Shown here: piece after piece, positions 30,666 through 37,724 of the stretch
Position numbering within the stretch: the first letter of the stretch is position 1
Layout: each line of letters begins with the position of its first letter
Source: JAEUMY01 sp031394355
Lineage (GTDB): Bacteria; Pseudomonadota; Gammaproteobacteria; Burkholderiales; Usitatibacteraceae
NCBI GenBank assembly: GCA_031394355.1
Contig: JANNSU010000054.1
Span: 80,698-144,697, forward strand
Direction of reading: 5' to 3'
DNA: 64,000 nt
Position numbers and translations under genes: made by a program
Notes under the pieces: model-generated
What the model saw: the letters and a program-made list of their open reading frames with translations, nothing else
What the model was told of the DNA's origin: nothing
Database searches by the model: none

Positions 30666-31271
30666 TCATTTGTTGACCGGGGATTCTGGATCCATCAAGA
30701 GCGCGACAACATGCCGCAATTGCTCTTCGGTCAGAATCCCGTTATGACCAAACCGGGGCATGTTGGAGCAGGCTGAATAAGCCTGCGGATTCCATACCTT
30801 TCCCCAAGCGTACTTGCGGATGTCGTCGGTATATCCGCGCACCTTGCCGAAGTTGTACAGGCTGGGGCCGATGGTGCCGTAGGAGATCTCTTCTTTGGTG
30901 AGTTGATGGCAGGCGTAGCAATTGCCACCTGATGGGACCTTCGGGTCATCCGAGAATTGCTTGCCGACGCCAGTCTGGGCGATGCGTTCGCCTTGCTTCC
31001 AGTCGCCGAGAAGTTTCCCGTCTGCCGGAAACTTCACGTTCTTCATCTCGGCAGTCTCAATCTGCTTGCGAATATTCGCTGGCACCACCAGCGGATACTT
31101 TGAGCAAAGTGCCATGGTCGGATCCTGGTCGAGGCGATCCAACTTGGCTTGGCCGCGTTCCTTGAAGGAAGCTTTCATCTGGGCAACGGCTGGGTCCTCT
31201 TTCTTAGCTTGCGCGTGTGCCACGCCGATGCAGGCAAAGCATGTTGCAGCGATCAATACGCTCTTGTTCAT
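30666..31271 (-). CDS. soxX: sulfur-oxidising cytochrome c SoxX
   Basis: A 201-residue periplasmic monohaem cytochrome, partner of SoxA. Signal peptide ends GVAHAQ; a single haem site CYACH near residue 118 in PSGGNCYACHQLTKEEISYGTIGPSL, and an axial Met in SNMPRFGHNG. SoxAX joins thiosulfate to the SoxY cysteine and takes two electrons. The N-terminal insertion before the haem domain (about 90 residues) is seen in the longer SoxX type. Located nine bases after soxA on the same strand. Confidence 0.94.
   Translation of the reverse strand: MNKSVLIAATCFACIGVAHAQAKKEDPAVAQMKASFKERGQAKLDRLDQDPTMALCSKYPLVVPANIRKQIETAEMKNVKFPADGKLLGDWKQGERIAQTGVGKQFSDDPKVPSGGNCYACHQLTKEEISYGTIGPSLYNFGKVRGYTDDIRKYAWGKVWNPQAYSACSNMPRFGHNGILTEEQLRHVVALLMDPESPVNK
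31067..31080. repeat. iterated palindrome, GCGAATATTCGC core
   Basis: Perfect 12-base core (last flank T) in soxX, read as ANIR (context PANIRKQ). Confidence 0.92.
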
Positions 31272-31280
31272 GGTCGTCTC

Positions 31281-32102
31281 CTAGCGCTTGATGGACGGGG
31301 CGTTGAACGTGCCGCCGTTGCTGTTACGGGCAAGGTACAAGGTCAGCGCGACAGATCCCTTGGACGTAAAGTCCAGTTCCGGGAATCGCTGCTGGCGGAA
31401 GCAATCGAACAAGCGCCACTGGAATGACCGCACCTCACCCTGGGATACGCGGTACGCCGGCCAGGCGGTATAGGCTTTCTGTGCCGCTTCCTTCTTGGTC
31501 AGATTGGGCAGATCCTGCAGGCGAATGCGGATGTTGTCTGCTGCATGACAGGTGGCACATGAAAAGTCATGCGGCCCGCCGCGGTGGAAAAACATCTTCT
31601 TGCCGATCTCGTACATCTCTTTTTCCTGGGGATGCGCGAGCCCGACATCCATCTTCATCCCGCGGGATTGCGACGTCACGTAGGCCACGAGTGCTTCCAT
31701 GTCCGCCTTTTTGCCCGGACCGCCAAAGGGGTCCTTCTTCGCCTGATCGTAAGTGAAGCCCTGCAGCATCACCATGCAGGTCACCAGGCGGGACTCTAGA
31801 TCTTCGACTTTGTCCGAGTCTTCAAAGTACTTCGGCAACACGGCATACGCGCCCTTGACTACGCCAGGGCCCTTGCCAATGTCGCACTGCTCGAAGGAGG
31901 CTTTCTTCGGGCCACGTTTCTGCTTCCACATGTCTTCGCCGCGGGCTTCCCACAGCTCGGCGGGATTGCCATCCCCCAGCGCCGCACGATACTTCTCGAT
32001 TTCCTTGATGGCATCCTGCTGTGCCGTGGCAGCCAACGGCAACAGCAGCATCGCCAGTCCCGCCAGCAGATGACGCTTGATAGATACGGTAGATACGGAC
32101 AC
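31281..32102 (-). CDS. soxA: sulfur-oxidising cytochrome c SoxA
   Basis: A 273-residue periplasmic cytochrome. Signal peptide ends ATAQQD; one c-type haem site CATCH near residue 182 in FSCATCHAADNIRIRLQDLPNL; the active-site/ligand Cys is in RLFDCFRQQRFPE. Only one CxxCH is present, so it is a monohaem SoxA; the two Cys at the former first haem position (EQCDIG and TCMVML) are retained. It starts with GTG. It forms the SoxAX complex that begins thiosulfate oxidation. Confidence 0.95.
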   Translation of the reverse strand: MSVSTVSIKRHLLAGLAMLLLPLAATAQQDAIKEIEKYRAALGDGNPAELWEARGEDMWKQKRGPKKASFEQCDIGKGPGVVKGAYAVLPKYFEDSDKVEDLESRLVTCMVMLQGFTYDQAKKDPFGGPGKKADMEALVAYVTSQSRGMKMDVGLAHPQEKEMYEIGKKMFFHRGGPHDFSCATCHAADNIRIRLQDLPNLTKKEAAQKAYTAWPAYRVSQGEVRSFQWRLFDCFRQQRFPELDFTSKGSVALTLYLARNSNGGTFNAPSIKR

Positions 32103-32162
32103 GGTGTATTTCCTCCTCGTGGATTATTGTGTTGATGGGCCGTGCGGCCATTCTTATTGGAA

Positions 32163-32600
32163 TCAGGGTTTCAGATAGACAAACTTTTCCCGCGCCTGCA
32201 GCCTCGCGACTTCGGCCACACCGGATGGGACAAGCTTGGATTCCGGCAATAATCGCTTGGGATCGATCTTGTTCGACTTCAGCGTGATCTCGCATACGCG
32301 GAACTCCACACCCTTTGAAGCCAGCTCCTCGACCGGGATGTTGTACGGATTTCCCGCCTGGTTCTGCGCGCCTTCCATGAGGAAGTTCACGCCCTGTGCA
32401 TGCGCCACGACAACAATCTTCACTTTCGGGTCCACATCGAGGTGATTCTTGATGTTCCGGAGGCCCTTGGTCGCCTGCTCAAGCCCGGAATCGAAGTGAT
32501 AGACAACCTTGATCTGATCCTGCGCAGATACCGCCGCATTCAACCCCAGAACCATCACGCCGGCGACAAGACGCCGAAACCACATTGTTGTATTCAGCAT
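32163..32600 (-). CDS. DsrE-family exported protein
   Basis: A 145-residue protein with a signal peptide (LVAGVMVLGLNAAVSAQ) and a DsrE/DsrF-like domain: IKVVYHFDSGLEQATKGLRNIKNHLDV, KIVVVAHAQGVNFLMEG, and the Cys of FRVCEITLKSNKID. DsrE proteins relay sulfur on a conserved Cys; a periplasmic version inside a sox operon, between soxZ and soxA, suggests sulfane-sulfur carrying in the thiosulfate pathway. The start at 32600 has GGAGG; an alternative ATG at 32612 lacks one. Confidence 0.82.
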   Translation of the reverse strand: MLNTTMWFRRLVAGVMVLGLNAAVSAQDQIKVVYHFDSGLEQATKGLRNIKNHLDVDPKVKIVVVAHAQGVNFLMEGAQNQAGNPYNIPVEELASKGVEFRVCEITLKSNKIDPKRLLPESKLVPSGVAEVARLQAREKFVYLKP

Positions 32601-32624
32601 CTTGGCCTCCAAGGCATCAGGTCA

Positions 32625-32936
32625 TCAAGCAATCGTTGCTTCGTCGGTACGCTTTTCGCCCTTGTTGTCTGTCCAGGTCACGCTCACCTTTTCGCCGGGC
32701 TTGCCCCCCGAGAACCGGAACGACAGGAACGGGTTCTTCGATACGGCCGGGCCCCATTGGGAATCGAGCACCAACTTGCCGTTGTGCGACGCCGTGACAC
32801 TCTGGATGAACCAGGCTGGTACGGTCGCCCCCTTTGCATCCTTGCGCTGTCCGGTCTCCATTTCGTGGGCCATGAGCACCTTCACTTCAACTTTTCCATC
32901 CACCATGTTTGCGCGAATGCGCATCGGATCTGCCAT
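32625..32936 (-). CDS. soxZ: sulfur carrier complex protein SoxZ
   Basis: A 103-residue immunoglobulin-like protein without signal peptide. Typical SoxZ features are the start PMRIRANMVDGKVEVKVLMAHEMETGQR, the ASHNGK turn, SKNPFLSFRF and the closing GEKVSVTWTDNKGE. It pairs with SoxY, probably being exported with it by the Tat system. It follows soxY on the same strand after a 119-base gap in which I see no gene. Confidence 0.95.
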   Translation of the reverse strand: MADPMRIRANMVDGKVEVKVLMAHEMETGQRKDAKGATVPAWFIQSVTASHNGKLVLDSQWGPAVSKNPFLSFRFSGGKPGEKVSVTWTDNKGEKRTDEATIA

Positions 32937-33055
32937 GTTCTTCTCCTGATCAATTCAAATTAGCGTTGTAGCGATCGCCAGCCCGCCCACTGCATCGGGC
33001 AGTCGCCTGGATGCCAAATGCGGCAGCGCGACGCATGCGTCGCGAATCCCCGCAC

Positions 33056-33526
33056 TCACCCACCGCAGCCACCCAAGGTGACTTTTACTTCCTTGGTGGT
33101 GTAGTAGTACTGACCGCCCGCCTTCACCACGGCATGCACGTTGGAGGTCTGTCCCATCTTGACGCGGGTGGAGACAAAGGCCTCGGTACCACTGGGAATA
33201 TTGAAGCTGGCAGCCAGTGAATTCGGATTCTTCTCGACCAGAATCGAAATGGATTCCACATTCGGCAGCTTGCTCGTCACCGATACGGGCACCACGGCAC
33301 CGTTTTCGGCGATGTCAGGCGAGGTGATCAGGATGTCCTTGGACTCGGTGGCGGCCTGACCGCCCAATGCCTTGACGGTTTCAGCCAACGTCTTGGTTTT
33401 GAAAGCGGCCTCGTTCCACGCTGCGGCCTCTGCAGCGCGGGTGCCCAAAAGTCCTGCCGATGCGGCAAGCGCCATGACCGTGGCGCCGCTTGTGCCCTTC
33501 AGAAAGTGTCTGCGATTCATGCTCAT
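33056..33526 (-). CDS. soxY: sulfur carrier protein SoxY
   Basis: A 156-residue Tat-exported carrier: NRRHFLKGTSGATVMALA, cleavage near RAAEAAA, and the C-terminal swinging arm VKVTLGGCGG whose cysteine holds the sulfur intermediates. The central domain (DIAENGAVVPVSVTSKLPNVESISILVEKNPNSLAASF) is typical of SoxY. It forms the SoxYZ heterodimer used by SoxAX, SoxB and SoxCD. Confidence 0.96.
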   Translation of the reverse strand: MSMNRRHFLKGTSGATVMALAASAGLLGTRAAEAAAWNEAAFKTKTLAETVKALGGQAATESKDILITSPDIAENGAVVPVSVTSKLPNVESISILVEKNPNSLAASFNIPSGTEAFVSTRVKMGQTSNVHAVVKAGGQYYYTTKEVKVTLGGCGG

Positions 33527-33611
33527 GCTCTTCTCCTCGGATGCGGGTTCAACTTCATTCTAATCAAATTGGTTGCACTGCCCAGCTTTTCAATTCAAAA
33601 CCACTACGGAT

Positions 33612-34655
33612 TCAGGAAGCGCCTTCCAGTATCCACCTAGCAAGGATACGTGCATCGTCTGCACTCAGACCAGCTTGTGCAGGCATGGGAATACTCCCCC
33701 AGACACCCGAACCGCCAGCCTGAATCTTCTTTCCCAACGCGTCGGCATCCAGCTTGCCCTGATACTTGGACTGCACTTCCTTGAAGCCGGGACCGACAAT
33801 CTTGCTGGCAACGCCATGGCAAGCCATGCATGCGTGCTTGTCCGCCAGTGCCCTGGCGGGGTTTGCAGCGACTTGTACCTTTGCCGTCGCACCGGGTGCC
33901 GAAGTATTGACTCCGCGGGCAGCGCCGATGAGTCGGTTCTGATCGGCAAGATTGCCGTGTGCGTTGCGGGCGTAGTCCGGCAAAAAGGAGCTGATGGTGA
34001 CCGCCTTTTCACAGTCCTTCATGCACGCCACGTTTCGAACATCGGGCTGCCCCTTCACGTCCCACATCCCATGCGCACGGGTCATGCCGTTGCGGTTGGG
34101 CAACTTGTTCTGAACATCGCGAATATTCGCATCCGACATCACGAAGTTCGCAGGAAGGATATCTCCCATGTGCAAGATGTAGGCCGTGACCCCGTAAACC
34201 TCTTCGACAGACAAACTCTTCGGCGCGTTCCACGGCATTGCACGGTTGATGTAGTCCCACATGCTGGCAACCGACGACAGCTTCATCAGTGTCGTGCGTT
34301 GCGGGTAGTCTCCCGAAGTGAGCGAACGAACGCGGCCCGCCTTGATGTCTGCCGCAGTGGTTCCCCCGACAATGGGCGTGAAGACCTCGTTGCTCTCGCC
34401 GAATGTGCCATGACAACTGGCGCACTTGTCATCCCAGACTTTCTGCCCCAGTTCCACACTGCCCGATCCTTTCGGCAGACCGGCAAAGTCTGCGCGGACG
34501 TCGATGTCCCAGGCTTTCACCTCGGCAGGCGTGGCCGGTCGGCCGATGCCTGGAAACTTGGACTGAGCTGATGCCACTTGGATGCCGAGCGAGAGCGCCA
34601 GCATTACCAGGCCCCAACCTCCAATCCTCAGCCCCTGCTTTTCAGACCTGAACAT
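33612..34655 (-). CDS. soxD: dihaem cytochrome c SoxD
   Basis: A 347-residue exported cytochrome with two haem sites: CASCH in KVWDDKCASCHGTFGESNEVFTP and CMACH in DKHACMACHGVASKIVGPGF. The signal peptide ends IQVASAQ. It accepts electrons from SoxC as the sulfane-sulfur dehydrogenase SoxCD, so the cell should oxidise thiosulfate fully without sulfur globules. Its ATG overlaps the soxC end by 14 bases, giving coupled translation. An extra Cys pair (VACMKDCEKA) lies between the haems. Confidence 0.95.
   Translation of the reverse strand: MFRSEKQGLRIGGWGLVMLALSLGIQVASAQSKFPGIGRPATPAEVKAWDIDVRADFAGLPKGSGSVELGQKVWDDKCASCHGTFGESNEVFTPIVGGTTAADIKAGRVRSLTSGDYPQRTTLMKLSSVASMWDYINRAMPWNAPKSLSVEEVYGVTAYILHMGDILPANFVMSDANIRDVQNKLPNRNGMTRAHGMWDVKGQPDVRNVACMKDCEKAVTISSFLPDYARNAHGNLADQNRLIGAARGVNTSAPGATAKVQVAANPARALADKHACMACHGVASKIVGPGFKEVQSKYQGKLDADALGKKIQAGGSGVWGSIPMPAQAGLSADDARILARWILEGAS
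34118..34131. repeat. iterated palindrome, GCGAATATTCGC core
   Basis: Perfect 12-base core (first flank C) in soxD, read as ANIR (context DANIRDV). Confidence 0.92.
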
Positions 34656-35967
34656 TGGACACCTCGCCGGACTCAGCCACTTGCCAGGATTGGATGGCGT
34701 TGTTGTGATAAATGGAGCGGGTGCCACGGGTATCACGCAACTGGCGAATTTTCGGCTGCACATAGCCCGAATCATCCATGGCACGGCTCTGCAGGATGGC
34801 CGGGCCGCCCTTCCACTCCCAACCGATGTTGAACCTGCTGAGGCACTTGGTAAGAACGGGTGTTTCAAGCTTTGCCGTCTGCCAGTTCCTGCCCCCGTCA
34901 AAGGAAACATCCACACGCTTGATCTTGCCGCGACCGGACCAGGCGATACCCGACACGTTGTAGAAGCCCTGTTTCAACAATTGCTGACCGCCGGAAGGCG
35001 TCGTAATCACGGACTTGCATTCCTGGATCGAACTGTACTGCCGGTGAAGCCCATCAGGCATGAGGTCGACATAGTGCAGCGTCTCATCCTTGGCCCCGTA
35101 GGGCTGGTCGCCCACTTCGATTCGTCGCAACCACTTCACCCAGGAAACTCCCTGGATGCCGGGCACGACAAGGCGCAATGGGTAGCCATTCTCGGGCCGG
35201 AGCATCTCGCCGTTCATGCCCCAGGCCACGATGACATCATCCAGCGCACGATCCATCGGAATCGTCCGTGTCATGCTCGATCCGTCTGAGCCTTCTGCGA
35301 GCACGAACTTGCCGCGCTTCCTGTCGTAACCACATTCGTCCAGCAAGACGGAAAGCGGCACACCGGTGAATTCGCAGCAAGACAACATACCGTGGGTGTA
35401 CTGCACCGTTGGCACCGCGACGTTACCCCACTCCATGCCCGTGTTCGCACCGCACTCGATGAAGTGCATGCGCGACACTGACGGGAGGCGCATCAGATCA
35501 TCCATGGTGAACACTTTGGACTGCTTTACCAGGCCGTTGACCATGAAGCGGTGCTGGGCAGGGTCAATATCCCACCAGCCTTGATGATGCCGCTCGAAAT
35601 GCAGACCGCTCGGGGTGATGATGCCGAAAAATCCCTGTAGCGGCGCGAACGACACAGACGCAGCGCCCACCCGGGTCAGGCCCGGGCTTTCGCGGCGTTG
35701 CAAATTTTCTTCGTGGCGGGATGGCAGGCCATAGGCTCGCGCTGCAACGGGCTGGCCCAACCCCCTGCTGTGCTCGGGCAGCTTGAGAATGGCCTCTTCA
35801 CCGAGGGCGTTGCGGGCACCGATCGATGTCGCCGTGAGCCCGGCACCTGCTGCCACAAATGCGCTACGCAGAAAATCCCGCCGTCCTGCGGAGACCTCGG
35901 CAATCTGTTCAGCCGCCAGAAAGCCTTCCGGGGCCTTGAGAATTTGTCCGGGAAAGTGCTGTGGCAC
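34642..35967 (-). CDS. soxC: sulfane dehydrogenase molybdenum subunit SoxC
   Basis: A 441-residue molybdopterin enzyme of the sulfite oxidase family. Tat signal GRRDFLRSAFVAAGAG; the molybdenum-binding Cys in HFIECGANTGMEW; pterin-domain GVPLSVLLDECG; MLRPENGYPLRLVVPGIQGVSWVKWL; C-terminal dimerisation domain with VDVSFDGGRNW. It starts with GTG. First gene of the sox operon, 96 bases from the divergent ArsR-type regulator. The cofactor genes moaE, moaD and mobB lie just beyond the regulator. Confidence 0.95.
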   Translation of the reverse strand: MPQHFPGQILKAPEGFLAAEQIAEVSAGRRDFLRSAFVAAGAGLTATSIGARNALGEEAILKLPEHSRGLGQPVAARAYGLPSRHEENLQRRESPGLTRVGAASVSFAPLQGFFGIITPSGLHFERHHQGWWDIDPAQHRFMVNGLVKQSKVFTMDDLMRLPSVSRMHFIECGANTGMEWGNVAVPTVQYTHGMLSCCEFTGVPLSVLLDECGYDRKRGKFVLAEGSDGSSMTRTIPMDRALDDVIVAWGMNGEMLRPENGYPLRLVVPGIQGVSWVKWLRRIEVGDQPYGAKDETLHYVDLMPDGLHRQYSSIQECKSVITTPSGGQQLLKQGFYNVSGIAWSGRGKIKRVDVSFDGGRNWQTAKLETPVLTKCLSRFNIGWEWKGGPAILQSRAMDDSGYVQPKIRQLRDTRGTRSIYHNNAIQSWQVAESGEVSNVQV

Positions 35968-36004
35968 GTTTGCTCCTCCAAAGTGTCCTGCGTGTGCAGG
36001 ATCG

Positions 36005-36038
36005 CATTAGTAATTGCTAATATTAGCAAATGCTAATG
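36005..36038. promoter_or_regulatory. operator palindrome between soxC and the ArsR-type regulator
   Basis: A perfect 16-base palindrome TTGCTAATATTAGCAA (36014-36029) inside a 34-base imperfect inverted repeat bounded by CATTAG and CTAATG. The position between divergent genes and the A/T-rich symmetric form fit an ArsR-family operator. Confidence 0.8.
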
Positions 36039-36063
36039 CTCAAATCATTGCACGTCAAGTAAC

Positions 36064-36438
36064 ATGCCAGGCATGACTGAAATCAAGAAGCCGAATCTAG
36101 GCAAAGCCCGCAAGAAGCCCGCAACGAAGGGCGAGGACATCTTTGCCCTGATCGGAAAAGCGGAGAACATAGAAGAAGCTGCGGAGGCCATGCAGGCCAT
36201 GGCGCATCCCATGCGGCTGAAGATTCTATGTCTGCTGAGCAGCGGCGAGCTTGCCGTGGGCGAGATCGTGGAAGCCGTCGGAACGACTCAGGGTAACGTC
36301 TCGCAGCACCTCGGCATTCTTCGGGACCGGGGTCTCATCACGTCACGTGGAGAAGGCCGCCAGGTGCTCTACAAGATAGAGGATGCGCGAGTCTTGAAGA
36401 TGATCACGTTGACACGGGACATCTTTTGCTCAATCTGA
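36064..36438 (+). CDS. soxR: ArsR-family regulator of the sox operon (SoxR type)
   Basis: A 124-residue winged-helix regulator: AMQAMAHPMRLKILCLLSSGELAVGEIVEAVGTTQGNVSQHLGILRDRGLITSRGEGRQVLYKIED is the ArsR core. A basic N-terminal tail precedes it. Two cysteines (ILCLLS and the C-terminal IFCSI) match the pair expected in the SoxR/SqrR-like sulfane-sulfur sensors, so derepression by persulfide or thiosulfate is likely. It is divergent from soxC with a strong palindromic operator between. The ATG at 36073 is an alternative start. Confidence 0.87.
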   Translation: MPGMTEIKKPNLGKARKKPATKGEDIFALIGKAENIEEAAEAMQAMAHPMRLKILCLLSSGELAVGEIVEAVGTTQGNVSQHLGILRDRGLITSRGEGRQVLYKIEDARVLKMITLTRDIFCSI

Positions 36439-36447
36439 ACCGGTGAC

Positions 36448-36906
36448 TCAGCGTTCCCAGCGCGCCGCAGCAGAGTCGTCGCTGTCCCGCGCCTCCACCC
36501 AGCGCTCACCGTCCGGCGTGGCTTCCTTTTTCCAGAACGGCGCGCGGGTCTTGAGGTAGTCCATGATGAATTCGCAGGCGGCAAAGGCGTCGCCGCGGTG
36601 CCCGCTGGCAACCAATACCAGAACAATCTGATCCAGGGGCTTGAGCAATCCGACCCGATGCACAATGGTGCAGCCCAGCATTTCCCAACGCGTTGCCGCT
36701 TCGCTGGCAATATCCGCAAGCGCCTTCTCGGTCATGCCCGGATAGTGCTCGAGGGTCATCCCGGAAACATGGCTGCCATCGTTGAGATCACGCACCACAC
36801 CGACGAAAGATGCTACCGCACCGATACGTGGATTGTCCTTGCGAATATTCGCAAGCTCGGCTGACAGATCGAAATCCGCTGTCTGCACGCGGATGTCGGG
36901 CTGCAC
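36448..36906 (-). CDS. moaE: molybdopterin synthase catalytic subunit MoaE
   Basis: A 152-residue MoaE. Features: GAVASFVGVVRDLNDGSHVSGMTLEHYPGMTEKAL, IVHRVGLLKPLDQIVLVLVASGHRGDAFAACEFIMDYLKTRAPFWKKE with the catalytic lysines, and W near ERWVEA. It transfers sulfur from MoaD thiocarboxylate to precursor Z. GTG start, one base after moaD. It converges on soxR with nine bases between and no visible terminator. The product feeds the cofactor needed by SoxC. Confidence 0.95.
   Translation of the reverse strand: MQPDIRVQTADFDLSAELANIRKDNPRIGAVASFVGVVRDLNDGSHVSGMTLEHYPGMTEKALADIASEAATRWEMLGCTIVHRVGLLKPLDQIVLVLVASGHRGDAFAACEFIMDYLKTRAPFWKKEATPDGERWVEARDSDDSAAARWER
36840..36853. repeat. iterated palindrome TGCGAATATTCGCA
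   Basis: Perfect copy near the 5' end of moaE, read as ANIR (context LANIRKD). Confidence 0.95.
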
Positions 36907-36907
36907 G

Positions 36908-37159
36908 TCAGCCTCCCGTCACAGGCGGAAAGATGGCCACTTCGTCGCTCTTGCCGACTGGCGCGTCGTCATTCACGATCGCATGATTGACCGCGACGCG
37001 GAAGCGCTGGCCTGCCGCGAGCTCTGTCGCGAATGCACCACCACGCTCGCGCAGCCAAGCGAGCAGATCCGTCACAGTCCGCACGTCGCCCGGCAGCTCG
37101 ACCTGCTCTTCCGCCTGTCCGAGCGCTTCGCGCAAGCGCGCGAGATACAAGATCTTCAT
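36908..37159 (-). CDS. moaD: molybdopterin synthase sulfur carrier MoaD
   Basis: An 83-residue ubiquitin-like protein: MKILYLARLREALGQAEEQVELP at the start, the central VAVNHAIVNDDAPVGKSDEVAIFPPVTGG at the end. The C-terminal Gly-Gly is the site of thiocarboxylation. It overlaps mobB by four bases (ATGA, 37156-37159) and is followed by moaE, so all three are coupled. Confidence 0.95.
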   Translation of the reverse strand: MKILYLARLREALGQAEEQVELPGDVRTVTDLLAWLRERGGAFATELAAGQRFRVAVNHAIVNDDAPVGKSDEVAIFPPVTGG

Positions 37160-37680
37160 CCGCCCTTCACCACAGAAAGTGTGTTCCGGCGCAGTCCCAG
37201 GTAGCGCATGATGAATTGCGCGACACCGTCACCATCGTCCAGCGCAAATTGCGGCAACTCGGTGGCCAGCGGCTCATCGGTGGCCACCGCGACAACATGG
37301 CGATCCTGCGGGAACAGCAGCGGCTTGTCTGCCAGCTTGCGATGCACTTCGACCTTGGGAAGGTTGTTGAACTTCCAGCCTTCAATGATCACCAGGTCGC
37401 AAGGGGCCAGCTGCTTCAGCAGATCGTCCAGCGACGGCTCGGCTTCGCCACGCAACTCATGCATCAGCGCCCAACGCCGGCTGGAGGCCACCATCACTTC
37501 AGTGGCGCCAGCCTCGCGATGGCGCCAGGAATCCTTTCCCGGGTGGTCGGCGTCAAACTCATGGTGCGCGTGCTTGATGAGCGAGACCGTGAGACCTTCC
37601 ATGACCAATGCCGGAATGACCTTCTCGATGAGCGTGGTCTTCCCGGAACCGGAGTAGCCTGCGATGGCGATGATTTTCAT
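37156..37680 (-). CDS. mobB: molybdopterin-guanine dinucleotide biosynthesis adapter MobB
   Basis: A 174-residue P-loop protein: GYSGSGKTTLIEKVIP, LIKHAHHEFDADHPGKDSWRHREAGA (the family block with the His-rich turn) and DLVIIEGWKFNNLPKVEVHR. MobB binds GTP and supports attachment of guanine nucleotides to molybdopterin. First gene of mobB-moaD-moaE. SoxC itself belongs to a family that uses the non-nucleotide cofactor, so MobB probably serves another enzyme too. Confidence 0.93.
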   Translation of the reverse strand: MKIIAIAGYSGSGKTTLIEKVIPALVMEGLTVSLIKHAHHEFDADHPGKDSWRHREAGATEVMVASSRRWALMHELRGEAEPSLDDLLKQLAPCDLVIIEGWKFNNLPKVEVHRKLADKPLLFPQDRHVVAVATDEPLATELPQFALDDGDGVAQFIMRYLGLRRNTLSVVKGG

Positions 37681-37724
37681 GGACAGATTCTAGGGCTGCT
37701 TGCCTGCGGTTCCCTTGCTTTTCG

